Shown in pieces: positions 17,052 through 26,917 of a DNA stretch of 64,000 nt (its first letter is position 1; each line of letters begins with the position of its first letter). The stretch lies in assembly GCF_000722635.1 (NCBI RefSeq), contig NZ_JOKH01000001.1:1277110-1341109 (forward strand). The letters are read 5' to 3'. The stretch is from Endozoicomonas numazuensis. Lineage in GTDB: Bacteria; Pseudomonadota; Gammaproteobacteria; Pseudomonadales; Endozoicomonadaceae. The translations under genes and the position numbers were made by a program. Below the pieces are notes generated by a model. The model was not told where the DNA came from and ran no database searches. It saw only the letters and a list, made by a program, of their open reading frames with translations.

Positions 17052-19154
17052 ATGAAAGCACCAGTAGCATCAAAAAAGCCCTATGAGATTGTTCAACATG
17101 GTATTCGCCGGGTGGATGATTACCATTGGCTGAGAGATGAAAACTGGCAGAAGTTTATTGCTGGTGATCTGGATTTTGCTGATCCGGCGGTTCTGGAGCA
17201 CATCCAGTCTGAGAATGCTTATAAAGATGAGTTGATGAAAGGCTACAAGGATGTTGAAGAAACCCTCTACGGTGAAGTCCTGTCCCGTATCAAGGAGGAT
17301 GACGAGTCCTGGCCGTACAAGGAAGGTGACTATTTCTATTACTCAAGAGAAGAAAAAGGTAAAGACTATCCGATTCTCTGCCGCAAACAGGGGTCCCGGA
17401 AAGCCGCAGAAGAAATCTACTTCGACATCAATAAGGAAGCTGAAGGTAAAGAGCTTTATATCTTCGGAGCTTCTGGCACTAACGTTAATCAGACCCATTT
17501 TGCCTACAGTTTCAATCTGACAGGCTCTATGGAAAAGACGGTTCGGGTAAGGGATCTGAACACTGGCCAGGATCTTGATTGGGAGTTTCCCAATAGTAAT
17601 GGGTCGTTTCTCTGGCACGGTAATGAGCATCTTTACATTGTAGAGCGGGATGAGTCAGGACGTGGTCGAGACGTCTATAAGGTTAATATTCATAGCGGTG
17701 TCGCTGAGAAAGAACTGATCTTTTCCAAGCCCGAAGCATACGACAACATGTTTTTGTCCTTATCCCGAACCAATGATCGTGAGTATTTCATGATTCATCT
17801 GGATAGTGGGTCTACTCATGTCGTGTATCTGGCTGATCGGAAGTCAGATCAGTTTGAGAAGTTTGCGGTAGGCGAAAATGATGTTTCTTTCTCACTGGAA
17901 CATTACCGGGGTGATTTCTATATTTTGACCAATCAGGGGGGGGCTAATGACTTTAAAGTGATGAAGTGCCCGACTGACTCTCAAGTAGCTGACGCTTCGG
18001 CAAAGTGGGCACAGGAGAACTGGCTGGAGTTTATCCCTGAACAGAAAAACTTATGCTTGAGCAGCATTCATTTCTACAGTCATTTTTTGGTTGTTGAACG
18101 TAAGAATAACCAGAACGTTCTGGATGAAGTGGTTGTGATGGATATGAACTCGAAAGCGTTCTCAACCCTCTCTATGCCCGATGAAGCTTATTGTCTGGAG
18201 TTCTATGGCGATTGGGATCATAAAGCCACTGTTGTCAGGCTTGACTACGATTCGCCAATAGCCCCAAACACTGTTTTTGAACTGAATCTGGAAAGTAGCG
18301 CTCTGACAGAAGTTTATCGCAAGGATGTCCCCAACTTTGATTCATCACTGTATGAGGTGAAGAGAGAGTTTGCTCAGGCGCGAGATGGTCAGCAGATTCC
18401 ATTGACCATTATCTACAGAAAAGGCACAAAGCGTGATGGTTCGAATAAAGCCATGGTTTATGGTTATGGCTCCTATGGTTACGGCATGTCTGCTGGCTTT
18501 TCCTCACCTAAATTCAGCCTTATTGATCGCGGCTTTGTCTATGTCATTGCCCATATTCGGGGTGGCGATGACAAAGGCTATGACTGGTATCTTAATGGCA
18601 AGATGCAGCACAAGATGAATACGTTTAATGATTTCATTGATGGCTGCGAGCACCTGATTGATCGTAACTATACGACAAAAGGCCAGATTTCTATCAATGG
18701 CGGCAGCGCGGGGGGACTCTTGATGGGGGCTGTTACCAACCTGAGGCCGGATTTGTTTGGTTGTGTTGTGGCTGATGTGGCTTTTGTCGATGTGATCAAT
18801 ACTATCAGTGATGCGTCATTGCCCTTAACCGCTCCAGAGTGGGAGGAGTGGGGTAACCCCATCACCAGTAAAGAGGACTTTGAGTACATCTCAGGATACT
18901 CTCCCTACGACAATGTTGAAGCTAAGGATTACCCTCCGATGCTTTACAACTCGGGTATTTCCGATGAACAGGTGACGTATTGGGAGCCTGCCAAAATGGT
19001 GGCCAAGCTCAGGGCGTTGAAAACAGATGACCATCCGCTGATCCTTAATATGAAAATGCATGCGGGCCATGCGGGAGCCAGTAAGCGATATGAATGGATT
19101 GAGGATATAGCTTTTGATTACGCTTTTATTCTGAAGTGTTTTGATATGAGATAA
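17052..19154 (+). CDS. ptrB: Oligopeptidase B (prolyl oligopeptidase family, S9A)
   Basis: The serine peptidase cleaves short peptides after Arg or Lys. The 700-residue protein starts with the PtrB signature region (HGIRRVDDYHWLRDENWQ). A seven-bladed propeller (about residues 80-400) precedes the alpha/beta-hydrolase domain: YGYGSYGYGMSAGFSSPKFS, HIRGGDDKGYDWY, the nucleophile in INGGSAGGLLMGAV (Ser ~553), the acid in GISDEQVTYWEP and the His in KMHAGHAGASKRYEW. There is no signal peptide, so it is probably cytoplasmic. It interrupts the usual SPOR-hslV neighbourhood and is followed by two repeats and a terminator. Confidence 0.93.
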   Translation: MKAPVASKKPYEIVQHGIRRVDDYHWLRDENWQKFIAGDLDFADPAVLEHIQSENAYKDELMKGYKDVEETLYGEVLSRIKEDDESWPYKEGDYFYYSREEKGKDYPILCRKQGSRKAAEEIYFDINKEAEGKELYIFGASGTNVNQTHFAYSFNLTGSMEKTVRVRDLNTGQDLDWEFPNSNGSFLWHGNEHLYIVERDESGRGRDVYKVNIHSGVAEKELIFSKPEAYDNMFLSLSRTNDREYFMIHLDSGSTHVVYLADRKSDQFEKFAVGENDVSFSLEHYRGDFYILTNQGGANDFKVMKCPTDSQVADASAKWAQENWLEFIPEQKNLCLSSIHFYSHFLVVERKNNQNVLDEVVVMDMNSKAFSTLSMPDEAYCLEFYGDWDHKATVVRLDYDSPIAPNTVFELNLESSALTEVYRKDVPNFDSSLYEVKREFAQARDGQQIPLTIIYRKGTKRDGSNKAMVYGYGSYGYGMSAGFSSPKFSLIDRGFVYVIAHIRGGDDKGYDWYLNGKMQHKMNTFNDFIDGCEHLIDRNYTTKGQISINGGSAGGLLMGAVTNLRPDLFGCVVADVAFVDVINTISDASLPLTAPEWEEWGNPITSKEDFEYISGYSPYDNVEAKDYPPMLYNSGISDEQVTYWEPAKMVAKLRALKTDDHPLILNMKMHAGHAGASKRYEWIEDIAFDYAFILKCFDMR

Positions 19155-19185
19155 ATAGACCTGTCACCATTGAATTTGACCAAGC

Positions 19186-19293
19186 CCTGTTTCGGCTGAG
19201 TCTGCCGAAGCCCAGTGCTACCTCCTTCGGCAGGCTCAGGATGAACGGGACTAGAGTTTCAATTGAGGGTTTATTTCGAGACAAATCCTTAAG
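19186..19293. repeat. Family 2 palindromic repeat, partial copy
   Basis: The arms are TTTCGGCTGAGTCTGCCGAAG (one base variable at each end; about 19190-19209) and CTTCGGCAGGCTCAGGATGA (from 19224). The flank GAGACAAATCCTTAAGTTGT (19278-19297) is shared with the copies at 12045 and 33250. The changes relative to the other copies fall on both arms (CCGAAG with CTTCGG), so base pairing is kept. Confidence 0.7.
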
Positions 19294-19378
19294 TTGTTTA
19301 CGTCTGTTTTAATTCTTGTGTTTCAGATGTTTGTTCATTAATAGGATGAACTTTCATATTCCTGAAAAGTAACCTTTG

Positions 19379-19402
19379 AGCCCGAAGCAGTCGGGCTTTT
19401 AT
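19379..19402 (+). terminator. Intrinsic terminator
   Basis: AGCCCGA (19379-19385), loop AGCAG, TCGGGCT (19391-19397), then TTTAT. It is oriented for plus-strand transcripts and lies 225 bp past the oligopeptidase B stop, before the Family 1 element. Confidence 0.7.
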
Positions 19403-19412
19403 ATGAACAGAA

Positions 19413-19580
19413 CCAGGAGCCTGTCGGACTTAAGCTTTCGAGCATGAAATTCAGTAGAGCGAGTCAGCTTTTTCGTTGGATTTGTGCGAATAGTTGACCT
19501 ATTTAAGCAAATTCAACGGAAAAGATGGCCGCTCTTTCTGGATTTCAGGCCGGGCTGTCTATTCTCGGTCAGCCTCCTAG
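19413..19580. repeat. Family 1 palindromic element, chimeric copy C (inverted)
   Basis: The length is 168 bp, in the opposite orientation to copy A. The end at 19559-19580 is the standard terminal repeat (CTATTCTCGGTCAGCCTCCT...). The other end is the variant CCAGGAGCCTGTCGGACTTA that also bounds the elements at 43868 and 61179. The central hairpin arms are CGTTGAATTTG / CAAATCCAACG (on the copy A strand) around the same TTAAATAGGTCAACTATT loop, so the arms have changed in step with each other. Confidence 0.88.
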
Positions 19581-19610
19581 GCCTCCTGCGAAACTTTTTT
19601 GACTGCCGCC

Positions 19611-19638
19611 CTTGATAATTCAGACTCATCCCCAATAT
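19611..19638 (+). promoter_or_regulatory. Candidate sigma-32 heat-shock promoter of hslVU
   Basis: CTTGATA (19611-19617), a 12-bp spacer, then CCCCAATAT (19630-19638) closely resembles the sigma-32 consensus CTTGAAA-N12-14-CCCCATnT. It lies 40 bp upstream of the hslV start, and hslVU is a classical heat-shock operon. It begins 30 bp after the end of the palindromic element. Confidence 0.6.
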
Positions 19639-19677
19639 TAAGATTCAAATCAAGCAAAATGCCAAAAGGAGCCCACC

Positions 19678-20226
19678 TTGGAACAGTATCGTGGCACCAC
19701 CATTCTGTCCGTTCGTCGAAATGACAGTGTGGTCGTAGGCGGTGATGGTCAGGTTTCTCTGGGTAACGCCGTAATCAAGGGCAATGCCCATAAGGTGCGT
19801 CGCCTGTTTAAAGGCAAGGTCATTGCAGGCTTTGCAGGTGGTACAGCAGACGCCTTTACACTTTTCGAGCGCTTTGAAGCTCAGTTGGAAAAACACCAGG
19901 GGCGCCTGGAAAAAGCCGCCGTTGAACTGGCGAAAGAGTGGCGTACTGACAGAACTTTGCAGCGTCTCGAAGCCATGTTAATCGTGGCAGATGCTAAAGC
20001 TTCTCTGGTGATTACCGGAAATGGTGATGTCATGGTCACAGACGATGGCATTCTGGCGATCGGCTCAGGCGGCTTTTTTGCTCAGTCTGCAGCTAAGGCG
20101 CTTTATCAGAATACTGATCTTGGCGCTCGGGATATCGTAGAAAAAAGCCTGGCAATAGCTGCAGATGTCTGTGTCTATACCAACCAGAACCAAGTTATTG
20201 AAGAAATCAAGATAGAGCAGTCCTGA
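19678..20226 (+). CDS. hslV: ATP-dependent protease subunit HslV (ClpQ)
   Basis: HslV is the N-terminal-threonine peptidase core of the HslUV heat-shock protease, a double hexamer related to the proteasome beta subunit. The 182-residue protein starts [20 protein letters not shown], so the catalytic Thr7 needs removal of a six-residue propeptide. [20 protein letters not shown] and [16 protein letters not shown] are family signatures. The start is a TTG behind AAAAGGAG; no ATG is in frame near it. hslU follows after 103 bp. Confidence 0.97.
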   Translation: MEQYRGTTILSVRRNDSVVVGGDGQVSLGNAVIKGNAHKVRRLFKGKVIAGFAGGTADAFTLFERFEAQLEKHQGRLEKAAVELAKEWRTDRTLQRLEAMLIVADAKASLVITGNGDVMVTDDGILAIGSGGFFAQSAAKALYQNTDLGARDIVEKSLAIAADVCVYTNQNQVIEEIKIEQS

Positions 20227-20329
20227 ACTGAAAAGCGGTGACTTGGAGACCGTAGTTGTATTAACAGGTTTCTCTAAGACAATGCCTTAATGGTGAATTG
20301 ACTGATCTTTCTTTTGCAGAGTTTGTGAC

Positions 20330-21670
20330 ATGTCGAATATGACCCCTCGTGAAATCGTTCACGAACTGAATAAGCATATTATTGGGCAGGATGATGCCAA
20401 GCGTGCCGTAGCGATTGCTCTTCGCAATCGCTGGCGTCGTATGCAGCTGGATGAAGAGCTGCGAAACGAAATCTCACCCAAGAATATTTTGATGATTGGG
20501 CCTACCGGTGTCGGTAAGACAGAGATTGCACGTCGTCTGGCAAAGCTGGCAAATGCTCCTTTCATCAAGGTGGAAGCGACCAAGTTTACAGAAGTTGGTT
20601 ATGTAGGACGCGACGTCGAGTCTATTATCAGGGACTTGGTTGATGCGGCTATTAAAATGCTGCGTGAACAGGAAGTTGAGCGAGTTAAGCATCGTGCTCT
20701 GGACGCTGCAGAAGAGCGGATACTGGATGCATTATTGCCTCCTCCTCGCTCTTTCTCGGAAGAGTCCGAGAAGCCTCAGGACAATTCAACCCGTCAGGTC
20801 TTCCGCAAGAAGCTTCGTGAAGGACAGTTGGATGATAAGGACATTGAGATAGATGTTCGCGAAGCGGCTATGGGCGTGGAAATCATGGCGCCTCCCGGCA
20901 TGGAAGAAATGACCAGTCAGCTCCAGAATATGTTCTCAAACCTGAACACGGGTAAGCAGAAGAAGCGTAAGCTGAAAGTCAAAGACGCTATGAAGCTGGT
21001 TCAGGACGAAGAAGCTGCAAAACTGGTTAATGAGGATGAGCTCAAAACCCGGGCGATTGATTCCGTTGAACAGAATGGCATTGTCTTCATTGATGAAATC
21101 GACAAAGTAGCCAAGCGTTCTACCGGAGGAAGTGCTGATGTATCCCGCGAAGGTGTTCAGCGAGACTTGCTGCCATTGATCGAAGGTTGCACTGTTTCCA
21201 CCAAGTACGGAATGATCAAAACAGATCATATTCTGTTCATGGCTTCAGGTGCTTTTCATCTGGCTAAGCCCTCTGACCTGATTCCTGAATTACAAGGGCG
21301 CCTGCCTATTCGTGTCGAGTTGAAAGCGCTGACAACTAAAGATTTTGTGCGGATTCTGACCGAGCCCGATGCTTCTCTGACCGAGCAATATCAGGCGCTT
21401 CTGAAAACAGAAGCGCTCAATATTTCTTTTTCTGAAGATGGCATTGCCCGTATAGCAGAAGTAGCCTGGACTGTTAACGAGAACACCGAAAATATCGGTG
21501 CCCGTCGTTTACACACTGTAATGGAGCGTTTGTTGGAAGAAGTCTCATACAGTGCTGCAGACCTCTCCCTGGAACACAGCGAGTCACCGCTGCTGATTGA
21601 TGCTGCGTATGTTAACGAGCATCTGGGTGAGCTGGTTCAGGACGAAGATCTGAGTCGTTATATTCTCTGA
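20330..21670 (+). CDS. hslU: ATP-dependent protease ATPase subunit HslU (ClpY)
   Basis: HslU is the AAA+ hexamer that unfolds substrates and feeds HslV. The 446-residue length is usual. It has [20 protein letters not shown] at the start, Walker [18 protein letters not shown], the pore GYVGRDV loop, the inserted I domain (~110-240), Walker [15 protein letters not shown], and the conserved C-terminal SRYIL that inserts into HslV. Its last 59 bp overlap the 3' end of the convergent Wzz-type gene. Confidence 0.98.
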   Translation: MSNMTPREIVHELNKHIIGQDDAKRAVAIALRNRWRRMQLDEELRNEISPKNILMIGPTGVGKTEIARRLAKLANAPFIKVEATKFTEVGYVGRDVESIIRDLVDAAIKMLREQEVERVKHRALDAAEERILDALLPPPRSFSEESEKPQDNSTRQVFRKKLREGQLDDKDIEIDVREAAMGVEIMAPPGMEEMTSQLQNMFSNLNTGKQKKRKLKVKDAMKLVQDEEAAKLVNEDELKTRAIDSVEQNGIVFIDEIDKVAKRSTGGSADVSREGVQRDLLPLIEGCTVSTKYGMIKTDHILFMASGAFHLAKPSDLIPELQGRLPIRVELKALTTKDFVRILTEPDASLTEQYQALLKTEALNISFSEDGIARIAEVAWTVNENTENIGARRLHTVMERLLEEVSYSAADLSLEHSESPLLIDAAYVNEHLGELVQDEDLSRYIL

Positions 21671-22856
21671 TTGTCTCGTCGGTCATACTGGGATAATTAT
21701 GGCCGGCTATTTTCTGTCTCTCTTTTCTATTGTTAATAGCGATGCGAATAAGAGCCAGGAAAACGCCGGCCATTAATCCAAGAATACCACCTAAAGCAAT
21801 AATGAGTTTTTTGTTGGGTTTGGTGGGTGAGACAGGTACCAGAGCTGGCTGTTCAATAGTGGCTGGTGTCATGGCAGAAAAATCAAGTTTCAGACTGTTA
21901 AGCTGTTTCAGTTCAAATACACGACCAGATACCCCTTTAATATACGGCTTGGATGCGTCTTCTTCTAGTTTTGGATTGCTGTAAAAACGATATTTTTCAG
22001 TCCTGTTTCTAATAACATCAATCCTGGATTTAAGTAGTTTTTCTCCCAGTAAATAAGTGGCACCGTTAAGAATGGTGGCATTCACTTCAGTTGCTCTAAG
22101 CTCTGTTAAGCCGGCGGCTCTAGCCTGAGTTAAGGCTTCATCCAGCTCTGTAAGTCTCAGCGAGTTACTTGAAACAAAGTTTGATTCCAGGTGTTCAATT
22201 TGAGTTTTTAATTTTTGATGCTGTACACGAACCTGTGCAGAAAAATCTGCTTGCATGGTTTGATTAAACTGTTCTCGTGCATAAGGCAGAATAATTGTAT
22301 TGATTACTCGAGCTGTTTCTTCAGGGTTGTCAGATGTATAGTGAATTTGAGTTCGTTTCGTGCTTTTATCAGATGAAATAGAAAGATTTGATAGAAATGC
22401 CTGGTAATTAGCTGCCAGTGATTTCTTGTCTTGAGGTTGTCCGGTTTCAGGGTCAGGCATAGCCAGTAATGACTGTTTAAAGGCATATCGGCTGGTAGCT
22501 GGACTGGTAAGGTATTTCAGATAGAGCTGGTAAGCTTTGTCTGGTGTCAGATAGTTATCTGTCTGTTGACTGCCTTTATCACTGCCTTTGACTTGGTTGG
22601 GAATGAAAGGCGTACTGCTGTTCCATGCTGCAAAGCTGGCTTCTGGAGATTCATTAATAATAGCCACAGAAGTGAAGCTTTTTGGGAGCATGAATGCAAT
22701 CAGAGCGGCAGCAAAAAGAGCAGTCAATGTTGATGCAAGAATCAGCCATTTATGTGAAAAGAGCTTCTCTACCAACTCGAAAAGATCGATTTCATCATCA
22801 GGATAGTGGTTATGGTATAGCGAGTTTGGAGTCAGTGGGTTATTCATGCCTGACAT
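21612..22856 (-). CDS. Wzz-type polysaccharide chain-length determinant protein
   Basis: The 414-residue protein has the PCP/Wzz layout. A short cytoplasmic N-terminus ([18 protein letters not shown]) precedes TM1 (~residues 35-57, [20 protein letters not shown]). A large periplasmic helical domain follows, then a Pro-rich segment ([11 protein letters not shown]) and TM2 (~349-372, [20 protein letters not shown]). Such proteins set the modal length of O-antigen or other surface polysaccharide made by the Wzy pathway. No wzx or wzy is nearby. The C-terminal tail is ~40 residues, and its end overlaps hslU antisense by 59 bp. Confidence 0.9.
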   Translation of the reverse strand: MSGMNNPLTPNSLYHNHYPDDEIDLFELVEKLFSHKWLILASTLTALFAAALIAFMLPKSFTSVAIINESPEASFAAWNSSTPFIPNQVKGSDKGSQQTDNYLTPDKAYQLYLKYLTSPATSRYAFKQSLLAMPDPETGQPQDKKSLAANYQAFLSNLSISSDKSTKRTQIHYTSDNPEETARVINTIILPYAREQFNQTMQADFSAQVRVQHQKLKTQIEHLESNFVSSNSLRLTELDEALTQARAAGLTELRATEVNATILNGATYLLGEKLLKSRIDVIRNRTEKYRFYSNPKLEEDASKPYIKGVSGRVFELKQLNSLKLDFSAMTPATIEQPALVPVSPTKPNKKLIIALGGILGLMAGVFLALIRIAINNRKERQKIAGHNYPSMTDETIREYNDSDLRPEPAHPDAR

Positions 22857-23147
22857 AAAATCCTTAAGGCTCGATTATAGATTAGTAACTTTGCCTTATT
22901 ATCCTGAATATACAAGTCGATGTCTTCTGTGATTTCATGATTACCGGCTAATACAGTTGCCTACAAGGCTAATGGAGCAACGATTATTTCCTGGCAATAT
23001 TAGGTACTGTCGTCAAGAATCTTGCGAGTATATTCAGTTGAGTGCATTGAATAATAGGTTTGCATACTGGTTTAATGCTTGATTTCCCCTTTGTTCTGGT
23101 AGGCTACGTTCTTCCTGGATTTTGATAATTTCAAATAGGTCCTCCAC

Positions 23148-23531
23148 ATGCAGCGTAAAATCCCTGAAGCATTGAACCTCCATAGACAGTCACAGCAGCT
23201 GGAGCTGAAGTACAGCTCGGAAGAAACCTATCAGCTCAGCAGTGAAATGCTTCGTGTCCACAGCCCTTCTGCGGAGGTCAGGGGGCACGGTAATCCTGTA
23301 CTGCAAACGGGTAAAAAGCAGGTTCAGATCACCAGTATGGAAATGGTGGGCCATTATGCGATTAAAATTCACTTTAGTGATGGACACGACAGTGGTATCT
23401 ACGATTGGGGCTACCTGTACGACCTTTGCAGAAACCAGCAGAAATACTGGGAGGCTTATCTTGAAAAGCTTCATCAGGCGGGCGAGAGCAGGGAGCCTGA
23501 TACGGACGTGGTTAAACTGATGATCAGTTGA
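23148..23531 (+). CDS. DUF971 (gamma-butyrobetaine-hydroxylase-like N-terminal) protein
   Basis: The 127-residue protein carries the DUF971 core: LNLHRQSQQLELKYSSEETY, LSSEMLRVHSPSAEVRGHG and YAIKIHFSDGHDSGIYDWGY. This matches the N-terminal domain of gamma-butyrobetaine hydroxylase; stand-alone versions lie next to hslVU in many gammaproteobacteria, as here, apart from the intervening Wzz gene. The fold is suggested to bind metal or act in FeS handling, but its function is not settled. The ATG follows AGGTCC. The stop overlaps the convergent downstream gene by 8 bp. Confidence 0.88.
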   Translation: MQRKIPEALNLHRQSQQLELKYSSEETYQLSSEMLRVHSPSAEVRGHGNPVLQTGKKQVQITSMEMVGHYAIKIHFSDGHDSGIYDWGYLYDLCRNQQKYWEAYLEKLHQAGESREPDTDVVKLMIS

Positions 23532-24009
23532 ACAATGAACCTTTGGGTTTCCAGAGGAAAACAGCTTTATCCCAGGGACATTCATAGAGCTGCATCATGG
23601 TTTTTTCGTTATGAGTCATGACTACCTGATAAGTGATAGATTCTCTCTGGGGTTTGCTGGTGAGGATGATAGTGGCAGGCCTACTCATCAGAACAGGAGT
23701 TCCACCCAGATTTCGAGTCTGCTGGTAGAGAATGTTCATGATGGTGGTAATGCTTCCGTCGTCTGGATCGTACGAGAAATTTTCGTTAAATGAAATTCTG
23801 TAAGTGCGGTTATCTGCAGGCAGGTCACTGATATTTTTACTCAGTTTGCAGTTATTCAGATCCAGATAGCCTGTGGGAGCACGGTTGCTTTTTACGGCAG
23901 ACAGCAGCCAGCGGTGTCCCATGATTTTTGAGTTGGGCAGTGCCTGGGCTACAACGGGCATGAGTATAGCCAGTATCGTCAGTATTTTTACCCGGTATGA
24001 AGTTCTCAT
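23524..24009 (-). CDS. Small secreted hypothetical protein
   Basis: The 161-residue protein has a clear signal peptide (VKILTILAILMPVVAQALP, cleavage probably near residue 23). The mature part has two Cys (NNCKLS and YECPW), consistent with one disulfide. The segment LLSAVKSNRAPTGYLDLNNC loosely recalls the start of VirK-family secreted proteins, but I am not confident of it. It is convergent with the DUF971 gene, overlapping it by 8 bp. Confidence 0.7.
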   Translation of the reverse strand: MRTSYRVKILTILAILMPVVAQALPNSKIMGHRWLLSAVKSNRAPTGYLDLNNCKLSKNISDLPADNRTYRISFNENFSYDPDDGSITTIMNILYQQTRNLGGTPVLMSRPATIILTSKPQRESITYQVVMTHNEKTMMQLYECPWDKAVFLWKPKGSLFN

Positions 24010-24191
24010 GTCTGCTTTTCTTCAGAATTAGCTTTCTGAACACTGTATCGGCCACTTGACCTGAAAATTTCATAGTTGAGGTTTGTCCTGCTTCGTTCAT
24101 GTCTCAGTCACAGCTCGATTAGAATTTTTCTGTACCAACTTGTAACGCAGTGACTCTCTGTATATCCTTTGTGCCTTTTAAAATCGTCTAA

Positions 24192-24884
<693 letters not shown>

Positions 24885-24921
24885 TACGCTTTTGAAACCA
24901 CATCGCAAGATGTGTATTTAA

Positions 24922-24950
24922 GAAAAAGGACGCTTGTGCGTCCTTTTTTA
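24922..24950. terminator. Terminator after adk
   Basis: AAAAAGGACGC - TTGT - GCGTCCTTTTTT forms a stem flanked by an A-run and a T-run, so it can act in both directions. It lies about 40 bp past the adk stop. Confidence 0.9.
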
Positions 24951-25036
24951 CGTTTTCAGGATACTCTCTCATGATCGGACAACTATATAATGCGCCGTTG
25001 AATGCATGAGATGCACCTATCTACAGAGATACTTTG

Positions 25037-25708
25037 ATGAAAATTCTGGCTCTTGATACCGCTACAGAAGCCTGTTCAGTTGCATTGAACCTGAATGGTG
25101 AGATTGTTGAGCATTTTGAGTTGCTGCCCAGAAGACATAGTCGTGAGCTACTGGGAATGATCGACAATCTACTGAAAAAGCAGAATGTCAGCTTGTCTGA
25201 TCTCGATGCTTTGGCTTTTGGCTGTGGGCCCGGTGCATTCACAGGACTCAGAGTCGCTACGGCTATGGTGCAGGGGCTTGCCTTTGCTATTGATAAACCG
25301 GTCGTACAGGTATCAACACTAAGAGCTCTGGCTCAGGAAGGTCTCAGGGTGCATCAATCAAACGCTGTGTTGGCGGCTATTGATGCCCGTATGGGAGAAG
25401 TGTACTGGGGAGCCTTCAAGGCCAAAGACGGACTGATGCAACCTGTTATTAACGAGAGGGTCATAGCTCCTGAGCGGGTGATCGTACCTGAAGGTGAAGA
25501 AAACTGGTTGGGGATGGGAACAGGTTGGCAGTTCGAGGATCAGCTGGCTGCCAAAACAATTAATTGTTTTCCTGATGCTTATCCCAGGGCGGCAGATATA
25601 GCAATTCTGGCAGCAGCCGATTTTAACGAAGGGCATGCTGTACCTGCCGAAAGAACCAGGCCTGTTTATCTCAGAGATAAGGTAGCGCTCAAAAAAAGTG
25701 AACGATAA
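25037..25708 (+). CDS. tsaB: tRNA threonylcarbamoyladenosine biosynthesis protein TsaB
   Basis: TsaB is the partner that activates TsaD in t6A37 formation on ANN-decoding tRNAs. The 223-residue protein has the ASKHA-fold N-terminus (MKILALDTATEACSVALN), HSRELLGMIDNLL and the signature LAFGCGPGAFTGLRVATAMV. ATG 25037 is preferred to the in-frame TTG three bases upstream. Confidence 0.96.
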   Translation: MKILALDTATEACSVALNLNGEIVEHFELLPRRHSRELLGMIDNLLKKQNVSLSDLDALAFGCGPGAFTGLRVATAMVQGLAFAIDKPVVQVSTLRALAQEGLRVHQSNAVLAAIDARMGEVYWGAFKAKDGLMQPVINERVIAPERVIVPEGEENWLGMGTGWQFEDQLAAKTINCFPDAYPRAADIAILAAADFNEGHAVPAERTRPVYLRDKVALKKSER

Positions 25709-25824
25709 AAATCATTCACTTCACTGATAACAGTTATAGTCCTGAAGTGCCAAGGTTTCTCATCAATGAGGTCGGCTTTGAAACCTGCAAGGACTGATAT
25801 TACCCAGTAAAGGGAGATGCTATC

Positions 25825-26628
25825 GTGGATAGCCTTCAGATTATTATTCTTGCTCTGCTTCAGGGCGTTACTGAGTTTCTGCCGATTTCCAGTTCAGGTC
25901 ATTTGATTTTGCCAGCACAGCTGCTGGGATGGAGTGATCAGGGGTTAGCATTTGATGTTGCCGTTCATATAGGTACCCTGGTGGCTGTTGTAGGGTATTT
26001 TAGAAAAGATCTGATTCGGATTGGCCTGGACTGGTTTGGGTCTTTAAGTGGTAAAGGTTCAACGGTGAATAGCCGCTTGGGGTGGTATCTGATTTTTGCT
26101 ACCTTGCCAGCTATTCTGGTTGGCTTTTTATTAAAATCTATGGGCTTGGACGAAGCCATGCGCAGTATCGCAGTGATTGCTGGTACTACCTTGATATTCG
26201 GTGCTCTTTTGGGCTGGGCCGACTACAAGGGGAAAAAAATACAGCCTATAGAAAAGCTGACTTTTCGTCAGGCTATGATTATCGGGTTGGCTCAGGCTGT
26301 TGCCTTGATTCCGGGAACCTCCCGTTCTGGCATTACCATTACCGCAGGCCTCATGCTCGGAATGACTCGTGAGGCAGCCGCCCGCTTTTCGTTCCTGCTT
26401 TCCATTCCCGTGATTTTGGGAGCCGGGTTGCTCCTGACGCTGGATCTGGTGAAAGCCACAGAGCCGGTAAACTGGAATGTTCTGTTCTCTGGTGCATTGG
26501 TCGCGGCAGTCAGTGCCTGGATCTGTATTTACTTCTTCCTGTCTTTTATCAATCGAATCGGGTTGATGCCTTTTGTGATTTATCGCTTTATTCTTGGTGC
26601 GGTATTGATTGCAGTGATGGTTGTTTAA
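25825..26628 (+). CDS. uppP: Undecaprenyl-diphosphatase UppP (BacA)
   Basis: UppP is the integral membrane phosphatase that recycles undecaprenyl pyrophosphate to the monophosphate carrier for peptidoglycan and LPS sugars. The 267-residue protein has the two catalytic motifs: LQGVTEFLPISSSGHLIL at the start and IPGTSRSGITITAGLMLGM in the middle, plus about eight hydrophobic segments. Translation starts at a GTG (25825) behind AAGGGAG. Confidence 0.97.
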   Translation: MDSLQIIILALLQGVTEFLPISSSGHLILPAQLLGWSDQGLAFDVAVHIGTLVAVVGYFRKDLIRIGLDWFGSLSGKGSTVNSRLGWYLIFATLPAILVGFLLKSMGLDEAMRSIAVIAGTTLIFGALLGWADYKGKKIQPIEKLTFRQAMIIGLAQAVALIPGTSRSGITITAGLMLGMTREAAARFSFLLSIPVILGAGLLLTLDLVKATEPVNWNVLFSGALVAAVSAWICIYFFLSFINRIGLMPFVIYRFILGAVLIAVMVV

Positions 26629-26652
26629 CCGTACTTATTTTCAGAGTCAGAT

Positions 26653-26689
26653 ATAAAACCACCTTTTCAGTTTGAATGGGTGGTTTTAT
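26653..26689. terminator. Hairpin terminator after uppP
   Basis: ATAAAACCACC (26653-26663) pairs with GGTGGTTTTAT (26679-26689). The stem contains its own A- and T-runs. It lies 25 bp past uppP, and the next gene starts 230 bp on. Confidence 0.8.
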
Positions 26690-26917
26690 CGGTGAATTAA
26701 AGTTCACATTTTTTTTTGAAAAAGTGGCTTTATTTTCAGTTTGTAAATTCCAGTTGATCATTTGCTTAAACAGGCTTTACTTCTCATAGATAGCAATTAA
26801 GGGCAGGTCAGGCAAGACTGTACCTGCTTCAGATTTATAGGGATGAAAAATTTTTTCACCCTTATAAACGCGATGAGAAAATAATGCTTAATCCAAAGCT
26901 GTTTCTGAGGATTTGAT

